From: Rhodeus uyekii
Taxonomy: Eukaryota > Chordata > Actinopteri > Cypriniformes > Acheilognathidae
Reading direction: 5' to 3'
Length of the DNA: 64,000 nt
NCBI GenBank assembly: GCA_037043235.1
Contig: JAWRVZ010000053.1
Span: 2,756,001 to 2,820,000, forward strand
Shown: positions 50,950-60,231 of the stretch, in pieces
How positions within the stretch are numbered: position 1 is the stretch's first letter
Layout of the letters: the number at the start of each line of letters is the position of its first letter
Notes under the pieces: generated by a model
Seen by the model: only the letters and a program-made list of their open reading frames with translations
Database searches by the model: none
Told to the model about the DNA's origin: nothing
Made by a program: the position numbers and the translations under genes

Positions 50950-51489
50950 TATCGATCAAAAGTTTGGGTGAGTAAGATTTGTCAGCAAGGTCATTATATT
51001 TATATTAATTTATACTTTTATTCCGCAAGGACAAATTAAAAAAAGGTGACATTAAAACATGTAGAATTTCACAAAAGATTTCTAATAAATGCCATTCTTT
51101 TGAACTTTACATTCTTCAAAGAATCCTGAAAAAAGGATTATCATAATTTTCATGAAAAAGTAGCAAAAATGTTTTCAACATAATAGTAACAATAAATGTT
51201 TCTTGAGCACCAAATCATATTAGAATGATTTCTGAAGGATCACGTGACACTGAAGACTGAAGTAATGATGCTGAACATCCAGCTTTACCGTCACAGGAAT
51301 AAATTAGATTTTTAAATAAATAAAAATACAAAATAGTTATTTAAAACTGTAATATTTTGTAATATTAAATTTTTTACTGTATTGATGATTAAATAACTGC
51401 AGCCTTAGTGACATAATTGACTTTCAAAAAAAAAAAAAAAAAAAAATTTAAGTCTGACAACCGACCACAAAGTTTTGAACATTAGGTAA
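50950..51489. mobile_element. Near full-length cyprinid ~530 bp MITE
   Basis: Best copy in the window. It begins GATCAAAAGTTTGGGTGAG and ends CACAAAGTTTTGAACATTAG, an inverted-end arrangement (CAAAAGTTT.../...AAACTTTTG-like). All internal family blocks are in order, including CATCTTTGAAGAATCC-type and ATTAGAATGATTTCTGAAGG, plus a 24-base A-run at 51427-51446. Non-coding. Confidence 0.8.
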
Positions 51490-52070
51490 AGGCCCAGTCA
51501 CACAGCGAAAACGCATGAAGAACGCACGAATTACGCACAGATTTTCGATTCTGCGTGGAGTGTGCATCATATGCGTAATCCGTCGGTGGAACGAACAAGT
51601 ACCGTGAGTGATTGTAAGTGGATGTGCGTCGAAGGTGGTTTGTGCGTGATTTTGAGTTTCGAACAGTTCAAAAATTCATGAGTCCGTGTGCGTAGTTTAT
51701 GCGTTGAGTATGCGTGACTATGCGCGGGACACGCGTTGGCCGTCAGTGCTTATGCGTTGGAACTGGTTCGAAAGCGCGCACGTCTACGTCCGTCCACTGA
51801 CGCCCCACCTTCATATCACGCATGAACCGCGCACGTATCACGTTCATTCCACTGACATCCACTGACAATGTGGATTCTGAAAGTGCTTGTACGTGGAACA
51901 TTCGCGAAGCGTGCGTGTTTGGACGCGCTCCGTCAGTGATTCATGCGTCGGGCGTGCGTCGAATGTTCGTGGAATACTTTGGTCAATTTCTCGACGCACA
52001 TGCACGCACAAACCCAATCTGTGCGTGATTCGTGCGTTCTTCATGCGTTTTCGGCTGTGTGACTGGGCCT
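51490..52070. mobile_element. Foldback element, hAT-like
   Basis: The two ends are long inverted copies: AGGCCCAGTCACACAGC at the left, and GCTGTGTGACTGGGCCT at the right. Pairing continues through AACGCATGAAGAACGCACGAA for at least ~55 bases. Candidate 8-base duplications are TTAGGTAA (51482-51489) and TAAGGAAA (52071-52078), with two mismatches. The interior is a mesh of GCGTG/CACGC motifs. No protein-coding potential. Confidence 0.8.
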
Positions 52071-52078
52071 TAAGGAAA

Positions 52079-53620
52079 GTGTGCTTTACCATGTATTGTT
52101 ATGATTGTCCAAATAAATCTAAATGAATAAACATCAGCCAATCTTGTATTAAAATGGTGAACAACAGTGTGTTAAAGACGGCATTTATAATTAAACTTTT
52201 TTGCTTTTTTACAATATCAGCACTTAAGTTTAAAATTTGAGGACTTGTTGAAATGATGGTTGATCTGATTGAAAAAAACAAACTAATGCAAAGACAAAAC
52301 AACTATTGCATTTGCATGTTGTTCCAGTCAAGGAATGATAATTTCAAAAAATGGATTCATAACTTTAAATGTAAGAAATACAACAACAACAGTCCAGCTG
52401 AAAACTGTGGTTGATAAATATTTCTTAGCCCCACAGCGTACACACACACACACACACACGTACACACATAGAGTGGGTTTATTTTTGGCTAACACACACA
52501 GCTAGCAATACACAATGCATAACTTTACAAATTGGCTTCATTTCCACCTGTAGTCCAAATGTATATCAGTATCCTTTTCATAACATATTTGGTTGATCAG
52601 GACTCTTGGATCTATGCTCAGAAATTACATTTATTTTTTCCCCTTCCTGTTTCCCAGTTGACAGCAAAAGAGCTATTCACACTGAGCCTCAATCATGAAA
52701 CCCAAGCAGTGAATTTCATGGTAAATCATTCGTAAAACAATTCTCACATAAACTGTCACATTGAATTCAAAGCAACACTTTATGTGAGAATAGTTTTACC
52801 AATGATTTACATAGAAATTCTTTATTCTTGTCCACTGAGCAATTTTTCTTGTTTTCTTCTCACAACAAACGAAACTACATCCTTGAAAAATGCATCCCAG
52901 TAGACTTTTTGACTATTTGTATGTTACTGTTAAGGTGTTTTTGTTGCTGTTGTTGTTTATGGATCTTGACATACATGGTCATTACAAACTTTTCTCTACA
53001 TGTTGCAATTTTTCAAAAATTCTCATTTTATATTTCACGGAAGAAAAAGTCATATGGCTTTGAAATGACTTGAGAGTGAGTGAACTATTCCTTTAAGGTG
53101 ACCAACCATAAACAAACTGAACACGTTCTTGGAAACCCCTAGATGTTATTAGCAAAGTGCTGGCCATACTTATGGTTTTCAATTTCTATATTCAAAGTGC
53201 AAGTGATAATTCATTTTTTCCCTCTCAATTTCAAGGATCATTTGCCGAGAGCAGAGAGCATCCAGCATTCCTCACAGTGATGGCACAACCGGTTGCTATG
53301 GTGAGAGGCTGGTGTAAGACATGGTACAGGAGTCATGCTGTTAGGATGTGACCCTATCAACCCTCCATACTGTCCGTCTGTGCTCTGAATGTGCTTTGGA
53401 GAATTTGTGACTCTCTTACGAAGTCCTTTCTGTGTAAAGAGATTGAAAACAAAGATAAAACCTTAAAAGAACTTTATACTATGGGGCTGCTGAATGCTTG
53501 AATGTGATTGGTTGGCGAATGTTCTAAGCCTAAGGTGTGCAATATTTTCAGGGAAACGCATGGCTAAAGTAGTTCCAGGCAGATCTTGACCACATAACAT
53601 GTTGCCAAATGATTTCAGTT
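52079..53620. other. Non-coding sequence
   Basis: Nothing recognised except a fragment of the 'GTGAACTAT' TTAA MITE family at 53030-53095 (GGAAGAAAAAGTCATATGGC, GTGAGTGAACTATTCC). Confidence 0.4.
52439..52462. repeat. (CA)n microsatellite
   Basis: Short CA run in non-coding sequence. Confidence 0.85.
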
Positions 53621-53621
53621 A

Positions 53622-55031
53622 TAAAATATAGCTGCAAGCAGGCTAGCAGCATCAGACCAATGGCAGTATTTATTAAATACATTACAACATGACTTCAGTC
53701 TAAATGGCTGAAAAATCATTAATACAGTCACTGTAATTTGATTGAATAGTTTATCGCTTTAGACCAATAGTTGGCGCTGTGTCCAAATTCGTTAATTTTG
53801 GTCAGATTTAGATAATAATGACACCTGCAAAGTTTGGTGTCAACTGAGCAAAGCATTGCTGACATAGAGCATTAAAGTCATTTTTTCATCCCTACCTCAA
53901 ATTTGTAATTGCGGTATGTGAAAACGGTTTTGTCTATTGACACAAAATCCATACGTTTTTGTCAGCATAGTCTGAAGATAATGCGATTCAATTTTGGTGA
54001 ATATCGGACAAACGGTCTGGGAGGAGTTCGAAAAAGTAGGTTTTTAAAGAAAATCAACATGGCGGACAGGAAGTTTGGCCGACTATGACAAATTTGGTAT
54101 CTGTGTTCTCGGCTTGACCCAAGGAACATATTAAGACAATTTGTTTATCAATAGGTTAACGTAATCAAAAGTTATTAGCATATTTGTAAATTTGGTTATA
54201 ACTTTTGACCACAAGGTGGCGCTGCCTCGAAACTTTTTGTGTCATATCAGGCCCAGGTGCCGAAGACACATATTGAGTTTTGTAATGATACGGCAATGTG
54301 TTTGTTAAATATAGCAATTTATGACAAAATTCAAAATGGCCGACGCTCAAAATGGCCGATATTGGCATGATGCACTGAATCTAAAGAGACCAGTTTTATG
54401 ATTTTTGGCCAAAGCGTTCAAGAGTTATAAGCAAAAATGTCACTTTTTTATATCTCCTGACCACTAGGGCTCACTGCACCAAAAAAACTGCACATGGCCT
54501 CAAGTCATGACTACTATGACACATTCCAAGTTTGGTCAGAATACGCAAATGCGTTGCGGAGATATAGCCTGAATTAAATTTTTGCGGCCATTTTGTCGAA
54601 TTCTTTCGCAAGTTATTCATTAACGGTTTGACGAATCAACTTGATTTCCATAACTTTTGGTCATCATAGTCTGGAGATGATGTGGTTCAATTTTTATACG
54701 TCATCGGGTGCAATCGAATCGTCTTGAGCCAAGGAATCAGTGGACAAAGGAATTTTGTTTCTAGCCCTTATGGTTCAAAAGTTATTAGCATAAATGTAAG
54801 TGTAACTTTGGACAGTTGGTGGCGCTAGTGAGATTGAATTAGAGACTCCAAAATTGGTATGGTCAATGATTGGACTGTCCTCTATAAGTGTGCCAAATTT
54901 CATCATTTTCCCGCATACGGTTCTATGGGCTGCCATTGACTTGTGGTTGGAAGAAGAAGAAGAAGCGGAAGAATAATAAGAACCGGAACAAAAACAATAG
55001 GTGCCTTCGCACCTTCGGTGCTTGGCCCCTA
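53622..55031 (+). mobile_element. Large unclassified fish repeat with 'GGTGCTTGGCCCCTAA' end
   Basis: Begins TATAGCTGCAAGCAGGCTAG and ends CACCTTCGGTGCTTGGCCCC, termini I recognise from a high-copy fish family of unknown class. In between are repeated phrases such as AAATTTGGTCAG and GGTGGCGCT, and several ATGGCGGAC/ATGGCCGA motifs. A purine-rich GAAGAAGAAG run (54952-54980) precedes the 3' end. No open frame. Confidence 0.55.
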
Positions 55032-55762
55032 AAAAAAAGAAAAGAAAAAAGTTTAAAAAAAGCTCCTTAAAAACTACATGACATTTCTCACTAGTGCGTT
55101 AATACGGGCTATGTTCTTGAAGCATATACAGTTACAGTTTTGCCATTGCTGAGACGAGGACAGACTCAGGTAACTCACACACACTCTCGCTCAGTCTCAT
55201 ATTGTATCTACGCTATACATTATGTGCAGAAAAAGGTTAACATTAAGATTACAGTCTAAACCGAAAACAACTGATTGATTACCATTTTAAAGCAGAAGAT
55301 TAAATGACTAAATTAAAATGATACTAAACAAAAGAACAAAATTAAAACTTGTTCGAGGCATGAGCAACATGCATCCACTCATCTCAACATACAGTAATGA
55401 TATTCCATTCATAGGCTACTCCAACAACAGTGCCTCGTGTCATAAAAATATGATTACTTATGTTACATGAAGAATTTTAAACCTTGAATTTCTAACAAGA
55501 AATATTCAAGTAAAATGTATATTTTAGTCATATATTTTAGTCCTACAATGCTCCGTCTGCATGAATGAACGCATGCACCGGCGTTCATTCATTGAAGTTT
55601 CACGGAAACTCGAATGCTTTAATGGTAAAAGACTGTAAAAACGCTACGATTGATTGGTTAGGTGTCACCCAGAACTGCGTGACTTCACATTTGATGAACC
55701 TTTGTTAAAATAACGGTTTCTTCTTATTTTTAGTTTTTTCTCATCAGTTACTGCATGTACAT

Positions 55763-55763
<1 letters not shown>

Positions 55764-55855
<92 letters not shown>
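55764..55855. repeat. (TAGA)n microsatellite
   Basis: About 23 perfect tetranucleotide units, reading as (TCTA)n on the minus strand where it forms the tail of the retroposon-like unit at 55756-56960. Confidence 0.97.
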
Positions 55856-55858
<3 letters not shown>

Positions 55859-56326
55859 TTATTGTCATTTCACATGTACAAGTACAGTGTAACGAAATTA
55901 AACTTGGAGTCAAGTCTCCTAGCCGCTGCGTGTGCACGCACCGCCATACTTTTTCCAGAAATTACAGAATGCAGATTAGCAAGCGTTACATACATTACAC
56001 ATAGGAAACATAATAATGCAATTTTACACACACAGTCCACGAGGTCACGTGTAGGAATTTTTTGTCCAGTGGAGTTTTGGGGGCGGAATAGATAAGAACA
56101 GATAGGCAGGACACTCAGACGGTTGAGAGGGAGAGAGTTAGTCACAGCATCAGATGTTATGAGAACAGCTCTGTGGCTTTGTCCCTGAAGGAAGATAAGG
56201 GCGACCAGGCTGACGTCATCATGCTGGATTCCCAACAGAGAAATAGAGGCAGAAAAAGTCTTAAAGTCCCTTTTTTTTTAATAATCCATTTTCGATCTTC
56301 GGTAATTTGTCCGGATCATAATCAGT

Positions 56327-56833
56327 TCAGTCAAGTTCAGTTCTGGTCCTCAGCACCGTGTCCAACCTCGTAGCCAGACCAGATACCATCCGTGAAAGAT
56401 CACCAAACTGTCTCGCTGTCCCGACTGTGTTGTTGCGGTACAGTTCACATAGGTTACGAGTCAGTTCCTCAATCTTAACCACTCGCAGATCTAATTCCTT
56501 CACACGGTCAGACACGGCCTCGAGGCAATTCTTCATATCCACAGACAGCGGCTCGGTGAATTTGCTCGCAGCTGTCTTCCCAATCTTCCGATAAGTCAGG
56601 AAAATTCCGAAGCCAAAGAATAGGAATCCCGCTATCAGTAATCCAATCATATATAAATATTCTGCATCTTCAATCGATAGTGCCTCTAGGCACAGGACCT
56701 GCCAGTTGTTCCATGGGTCCATCGCATACCCAGCAGCAAACGTCCCGTCCGGGCAGGTGGGCTCTCCCGGAGCTGCTTTTCTTTGTGAAAAAATCTTGTC
56801 GATCGCGCTGATTGACCAGTTGATCAATTCCAT
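56327..56833 (-). CDS. 168-aa predicted membrane/coiled-coil protein, unknown family
   Basis: Complete ORF from ATG to TGA. Residues 1-55 are a non-hydrophobic N-terminal part with two cysteines (C27, C48) and a Trp-rich stretch (MDPWNNWQV). Residues ~58-81 are a clear transmembrane segment (YLYMIGLLIAGFLFFGFGIF). Residues ~82-95 are basic (YRKIGK). Residues ~96-135 have heptad-like spacing of V/L/I (SVDMKNCLEAVSDRVKELDL) suggesting a coiled coil. No signal peptide precedes the membrane segment, so a type III or single-pass protein with the coiled coil on one face is likely. I do not recognise the family. Its intactness among decayed repeats is unusual. It could be a retroelement accessory protein or a captured gene. 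Confidence 0.55.
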   Translation of the reverse strand: MELINWSISAIDKIFSQRKAAPGEPTCPDGTFAAGYAMDPWNNWQVLCLEALSIEDAEYLYMIGLLIAGFLFFGFGIFLTYRKIGKTAASKFTEPLSVDMKNCLEAVSDRVKELDLRVVKIEELTRNLCELYRNNTVGTARQFGDLSRMVSGLATRLDTVLRTRTELD

Positions 56834-57191
56834 TTCAATATTGTCGGGAATCCAGTAGCAACGGGTCAGAGGAAAAAAACAGACAGAATGCTGCGCAAGG
56901 GCAAAGCAGGTCAGAGCGGAGCTAAGGAAAACACGTCTGCAGTGTCTGGAGTCAGGAAGTCAGGAAGTGGAAGAAATTAGGGTTTTATGTAATGTTGTTA
57001 AATTCATGTTTATTGCATTATTTTAGAGTCACGAGTGTATGTGAGTGAATGATGTAAAAAGCGCACACCTTCTATACATTAGTATTTACTTCAGCTTGTA
57101 GAAAAGCTACTTGTGATGAGCTTTGATTGATCATGCGACATTCTCATCACCACCTGTTTTGGGTTATTTTCATTATATTACAAAGATACAA

Positions 57192-57390
57192 AACGCTAGT
57201 TACGAACGTAACTGTGGTTCTATGACTAAGTGGAAGACCGCCAGAGGCAGTGCTGTAGCACTAGTGGAAAATCCCTCGTGCTCGCGCTTGACCGAGAATC
57301 GAATAAAAAAATTGTCACTTCGTGACTTATGACGTGTCTTCATCTATAAAATACCTTAACGCGTCATAATCATTCTCTAGATCATTCTCG
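57192..57390. repeat. DIRS right inverted terminal repeat (sense orientation)
   Basis: 57235-57390 is an inverted copy of 61688-61842 with only a few differences over ~155 bases. The outermost 57192-57234 is unique to this end and is matched only by the internal complementary region. It contains a TATAAAA box on the plus strand at 57345-57351. Confidence 0.95.
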
Positions 57391-57410
57391 CGATACCGAG
57401 TGACCAGAGA

Positions 57411-57517
57411 CTCTGGCGGTCTTCCACTTAGTCATAGAACCACAGTTACGTTCGTAACTAGCGTTCTATTTCCTATCGTTCCAGACCGCCAGAGGCAGTG
57501 CTGTAGCACTAGTGGAA
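57411..57517. repeat. DIRS internal complementary region (ICR)
   Basis: Two abutting 55-base halves. 57411-57465 is the inverted complement of the outer right end 57192-57246. 57463-57517 is the inverted complement of the outer left end 61809-61863. The halves overlap by GTT (57463-57465), the same trinucleotide that bounds the element. In the DIRS replication model the ICR templates joining of the two ends into a circular intermediate. Confidence 0.96.
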
Positions 57518-57534
57518 GACGAATACCTACGTAG

Positions 57535-58285
57535 TCACGAGGAATCCTCTTGCAAAATGTCCGGGCAGGCAGAAAGTACTGCTGCGCACACCGCTGGCAA
57601 GGGAGTCACATTAAAGCTGTAAAAACGTGAAAATGTGCTAGCTGAACTCCAAGTTGCAGCAGCACAAATTTCAGAAAGCGACACTCCTCGGAGCGCTGCC
57701 CAAGATGTTGCCAATGCACGTGTAGAGTGACAGTGAATAGATGAAGGTAGAGGTTCCTTCACAGACTCGTATGCATGTGAAATTACCTGCGTCACCCAGT
57801 GCGCCAGTCTCTGTTTAGAAAGTGCATCACCTTTGCGTGAATCACTAAAACAGACAAACAATTGATCAGTCTTTCTCCAGGCTGCAGTCTTATCAATGTA
57901 AGCTTTCAAAGACCTAACTGGACATAGCTCCAACCTTATATCAGCTTGATCAGCCGGCAGTGCAGCCAACACAATAGGCTGGTTCATGAACTGTGGAGAG
58001 GTGAGCTGCCAAAGCCGCCACATATACCTTTAACGTGGACGTAGACCGCCCAAGTTCCAAAAGATGTTGCAGAAAATCCAAAATGCATCCCACTGAGCAG
58101 TGTAATGGATCAATAGCACAGCTAGTACACCAGTCAGAGAACACTTTCCATTTACTAGCATACAACTTTCGAGTGGATGCTGCACGTGCATTCAAAACAG
58201 TGTCCCTGGCCCTCTCTGAACACTCCAAGAGAGGCCTGGAGGGCCCAATGGCCACACCCACAGTTTCAGTCTTTCTGGATGTGGG
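57535..58285 (-). pseudogene. DIRS tyrosine recombinase, internally deleted and frameshifted
   Basis: The N-terminal SAM-like core-binding part (ASTRKLYASKWKVFSDWC, STSTLKVYVAALAAH) is in the frame that ends at 57950. The C-terminal catalytic part is in another frame (58023-57535): LCPVRSLKAYIDKTA, the H-x-x-R box HSTRALATSW, and SRFYSFNV with the candidate nucleophilic Tyr. The stretch between them, which in family members holds the first catalytic Arg (KRV-D-L-type motif), is absent. From the usual family length roughly 100-150 residues are missing. The stop lies only ~18 bases before the ICR. The copy probably cannot integrate with its own recombinase. Confidence 0.85.
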
Positions 58286-60082
58286 TGCCAAAGTCTTCCT
58301 TCTAGCTGACTCAGGAGGTCTGGTCTGTTGGGCAGACGACAAGGTGGTCCTGTCATCAGTGGAAACAGAGTCTGAAACCATGGCCTCGCAGGCCAATGTG
58401 GAGCCACTAACAGCAAACGGTGGCCGCAGTCGCGCACTCGGCACAGAGTCGTCCAAATCAATGGTAACGGGGGGAACGCATATAGTGTCACATCTGGCCA
58501 AACGTGAGCTAACGCATCCCGACCCAGAGATCCTGGTTCGTCCATCAGAGAAAACCAGTGAGGGCAGTGAGATGTCTGACTGTCCGCGAACACATCTACT
58601 GCTGCGGTCCCATACGTTCTCCATATCATCTGCACCACTTCCGGGTGCAGCATCCAATCTCCCTGCAACACCCTGCCCCGTGACAGAGCATCCGCTGTCT
58701 GATTGAGCCGGCCGGGTAGATACACTGCTCGGATGGAGAGCAAGTTGGCCTGGGCCCAAAGCAGCAATTTGTGAGCCACCTGAAGTGCACTCTGTGACCT
58801 TGTGCCTCCCTGATGGTTGATATAAAAAACAGTCACCTTGTTGTCTGTGCGCACCAAAACATGTTTTCCTCTGAGAACAGTTTGAAAATGAAGAAGAGTA
58901 AGAAATACTGCCGTCAACTCCAGGACGTTGATGTGTGCTGTGCGCAGGGACCCACTCCAAGCGCCATTCACTCCCCTCTTGCGCCAGACTCCTCCCCATC
59001 CAAGAAGGCTGGCATCTGTCCTTATGACCTCCCATTGCGCAGGTGGGGGTCCCAATGGTACTCCCCTGACGAGAAACTCCTGGGACCAAGGAGCTAGGGT
59101 TTCTATACAACGACGTGTGATTCTGACCTTCTTGTATTTGTCTCGTATTGGACACAGACGCTTCTGAATAACCCAACGTTGGAAAGGTCTGAGCCACAAC
59201 AGTCCCAGTGGAACTACTGTTGACGCTGCTGTGAGCTTTCCCAAGAGTCTCAGGAGAACAATGTATTTCTGAGTACGGCCAATCTGAAGCCGTCTTACAG
59301 TCCTTAGAATTGACCTTACTCTCTCTGGTGTTGGAACAGCCAACATTGTGACAGAGTTGAGAACAAGACCTATGAAGCTGATCGATTGCACTGGAACAAG
59401 CTTGCATTTGTCCCAATTTACTGCAATTCCCAAAGCCGCAACATGGTCCAACAGATGACGTGCTTGGTCCACTGCTTGATGGGGTGATGCTGCACAAACA
59501 AGCCAGTCGTCCAGGTATGGCAAAACTCTCATGCCCGACCTTTGGAGTGGCTCCAACGCTGCCTGGACAAACTTGGAAAAAACTCTTGGTGCCAGAGCCA
59601 GACCAAACGGAAGAACCCTGAACTGAAATATTTGGTCCATGAATGCAAACCGAAGGAATCGCCTGTGTTCTGGAACAATTGGAACGTGAAAATAGGCGTC
59701 CTTCAAATCTATCGTTACGAACCAATCTTGTGGCATAACGGCCTGCAATACATCGGTTGTGCGTAGCATTCGAAATGGCAAAAACTTTAGAAACTGATTT
59801 AGACCTCTTAGGTCTAATATCGGTCGAAACCCACCGTCTTTCTTTGCGACCAGAAAATAAATGGAAAAAAATCCCCCGGGATGAACTTGAGGGTCGACTA
59901 GTTCTATGGCACCCTTGTGCAACAACATCTGAACTTCGTGCACAAGTGCCACTGACTGGCGTGGATCGTGAACTATTGTACGTCTCACGCCAGTATGAAC
60001 AGGAGGGCGACAGCGAAACTGTATTCGGTACCCTATCGACAGGGTAGTCAGCAGCCACCGATTGGTTGTTATTGATCTCCAA
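57950..60082 (-). CDS. Long frame overlapping RT and leading into the recombinase
   Basis: An open frame of 710 codons on the sense strand. Its last ~110 codons encode the recombinase N-terminal domain. The preceding ~600 codons run through the RT/RNase H gene in a different frame and give a Ser/Thr/Arg/Cys-rich sequence without a recognisable domain. In DIRS elements the recombinase and RT frames commonly overlap. Whether the whole frame is translated or only its end cannot be told from sequence; the start shown is only the first ATG. Confidence 0.45.
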   Translation of the reverse strand: MEINNNQSVAADYPVDRVPNTVSLSPSCSYWRETYNSSRSTPVSGTCARSSDVVAQGCHRTSRPSSSSRGIFFHLFSGRKERRWVSTDIRPKRSKSVSKVFAISNATHNRCIAGRYATRLVRNDRFEGRLFSRSNCSRTQAIPSVCIHGPNISVQGSSVWSGSGTKSFFQVCPGSVGATPKVGHESFAIPGRLACLCSITPSSSGPSTSSVGPCCGFGNCSKLGQMQACSSAIDQLHRSCSQLCHNVGCSNTRESKVNSKDCKTASDWPYSEIHCSPETLGKAHSSVNSSSTGTVVAQTFPTLGYSEASVSNTRQIQEGQNHTSLYRNPSSLVPGVSRQGSTIGTPTCAMGGHKDRCQPSWMGRSLAQEGSEWRLEWVPAHSTHQRPGVDGSISYSSSFSNCSQRKTCFGAHRQQGDCFLYQPSGRHKVTECTSGGSQIAALGPGQLALHPSSVSTRPAQSDSGCSVTGQGVAGRLDAAPGSGADDMENVWDRSSRCVRGQSDISLPSLVFSDGRTRISGSGCVSSRLARCDTICVPPVTIDLDDSVPSARLRPPFAVSGSTLACEAMVSDSVSTDDRTTLSSAQQTRPPESARRKTLAPTSRKTETVGVAIGPSRPLLECSERARDTVLNARAASTRKLYASKWKVFSDWCTSCAIDPLHCSVGCILDFLQHLLELGRSTSTLKVYVAALAAHLSTVHEPAYCVGCTAG

Positions 60083-60231
60083 TGATCCAGGTGACTTTCT
60101 GTGAAACAGCCCACTGTCAACCTTCCTGCGTCAACGGTCCCCTGCACGCTTTTCTGTAGAGGCGGGGGGGCGTCGTTGGGGGCCCGAGTGTCGTGTGCGA
60201 AACTGATGTCCACGCAGCTGAGTCCCACCAC
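58192..60231 (-). CDS. DIRS reverse transcriptase-RNase H (with C-terminal methyltransferase-like region)
   Basis: Intact 679-codon frame from the first ATG; it is open ~100 bases into the end of gag, so translation may start by reinitiation or slippage. The RT domain spans residues ~100-300: FVTIDLKDAYFHVPI (catalytic Asp at about 175), FQFRVLPFGLALAP, and YLDD at 239-242. RNase H spans residues ~400-520: RTDASLLGWGG (D406), VLELT (E438), RTDN (D463), TADALSR (D514). Residues ~545-625 (DVFADSQTSHCPHWFSL, YAFPPLPLIW, LLLVAPHWPARPWF) match the conserved region C-terminal of RNase H in DIRS elements that has been compared with DNA methyltransferases. All catalytic acids are present. Confidence 0.95.
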   Translation of the reverse strand: MVGLSCVDISFAHDTRAPNDAPPPLQKSVQGTVDAGRLTVGCFTESHLDHWRSITTNRWLLTTLSIGYRIQFRCRPPVHTGVRRTIVHDPRQSVALVHEVQMLLHKGAIELVDPQVHPGGFFSIYFLVAKKDGGFRPILDLRGLNQFLKFLPFRMLRTTDVLQAVMPQDWFVTIDLKDAYFHVPIVPEHRRFLRFAFMDQIFQFRVLPFGLALAPRVFSKFVQAALEPLQRSGMRVLPYLDDWLVCAASPHQAVDQARHLLDHVAALGIAVNWDKCKLVPVQSISFIGLVLNSVTMLAVPTPERVRSILRTVRRLQIGRTQKYIVLLRLLGKLTAASTVVPLGLLWLRPFQRWVIQKRLCPIRDKYKKVRITRRCIETLAPWSQEFLVRGVPLGPPPAQWEVIRTDASLLGWGGVWRKRGVNGAWSGSLRTAHINVLELTAVFLTLLHFQTVLRGKHVLVRTDNKVTVFYINHQGGTRSQSALQVAHKLLLWAQANLLSIRAVYLPGRLNQTADALSRGRVLQGDWMLHPEVVQMIWRTYGTAAVDVFADSQTSHCPHWFSLMDEPGSLGRDALAHVWPDVTLYAFPPLPLIWTTLCRVRDCGHRLLLVAPHWPARPWFQTLFPLMTGPPCRLPNRPDLLSQLEGRLWHPHPERLKLWVWPLGPPGLSWSVQRGPGTLF

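Larger units (their letters stand above)
55756..56960 (-). mobile_element. Retroposon-like unit with a single ORF
   Basis: Read on the minus strand: a ~130-base leader, an intact 168-codon ORF, a ~430-base 3' region ending ACATGTGAAATGACAATAAA, then a (TCTA)n tail. A 3' end followed by a short tandem repeat is how many non-LTR retrotransposons and their dependent SINEs terminate. No reverse transcriptase is encoded, so the unit would have to depend on another LINE for mobility. Boundaries are approximate, and no target-site duplication could be fixed. Confidence 0.5.

Noticed and set aside
51822..52126. Overlapping frames on both strands at the foldback element
   Set aside because: They arise because the element is palindromic and GCGT-rich; translations on the two strands mirror each other.
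55764..55855. CRISPR-like regular array
   Set aside because: It is a perfect tetranucleotide microsatellite without spacers, in a vertebrate genome.
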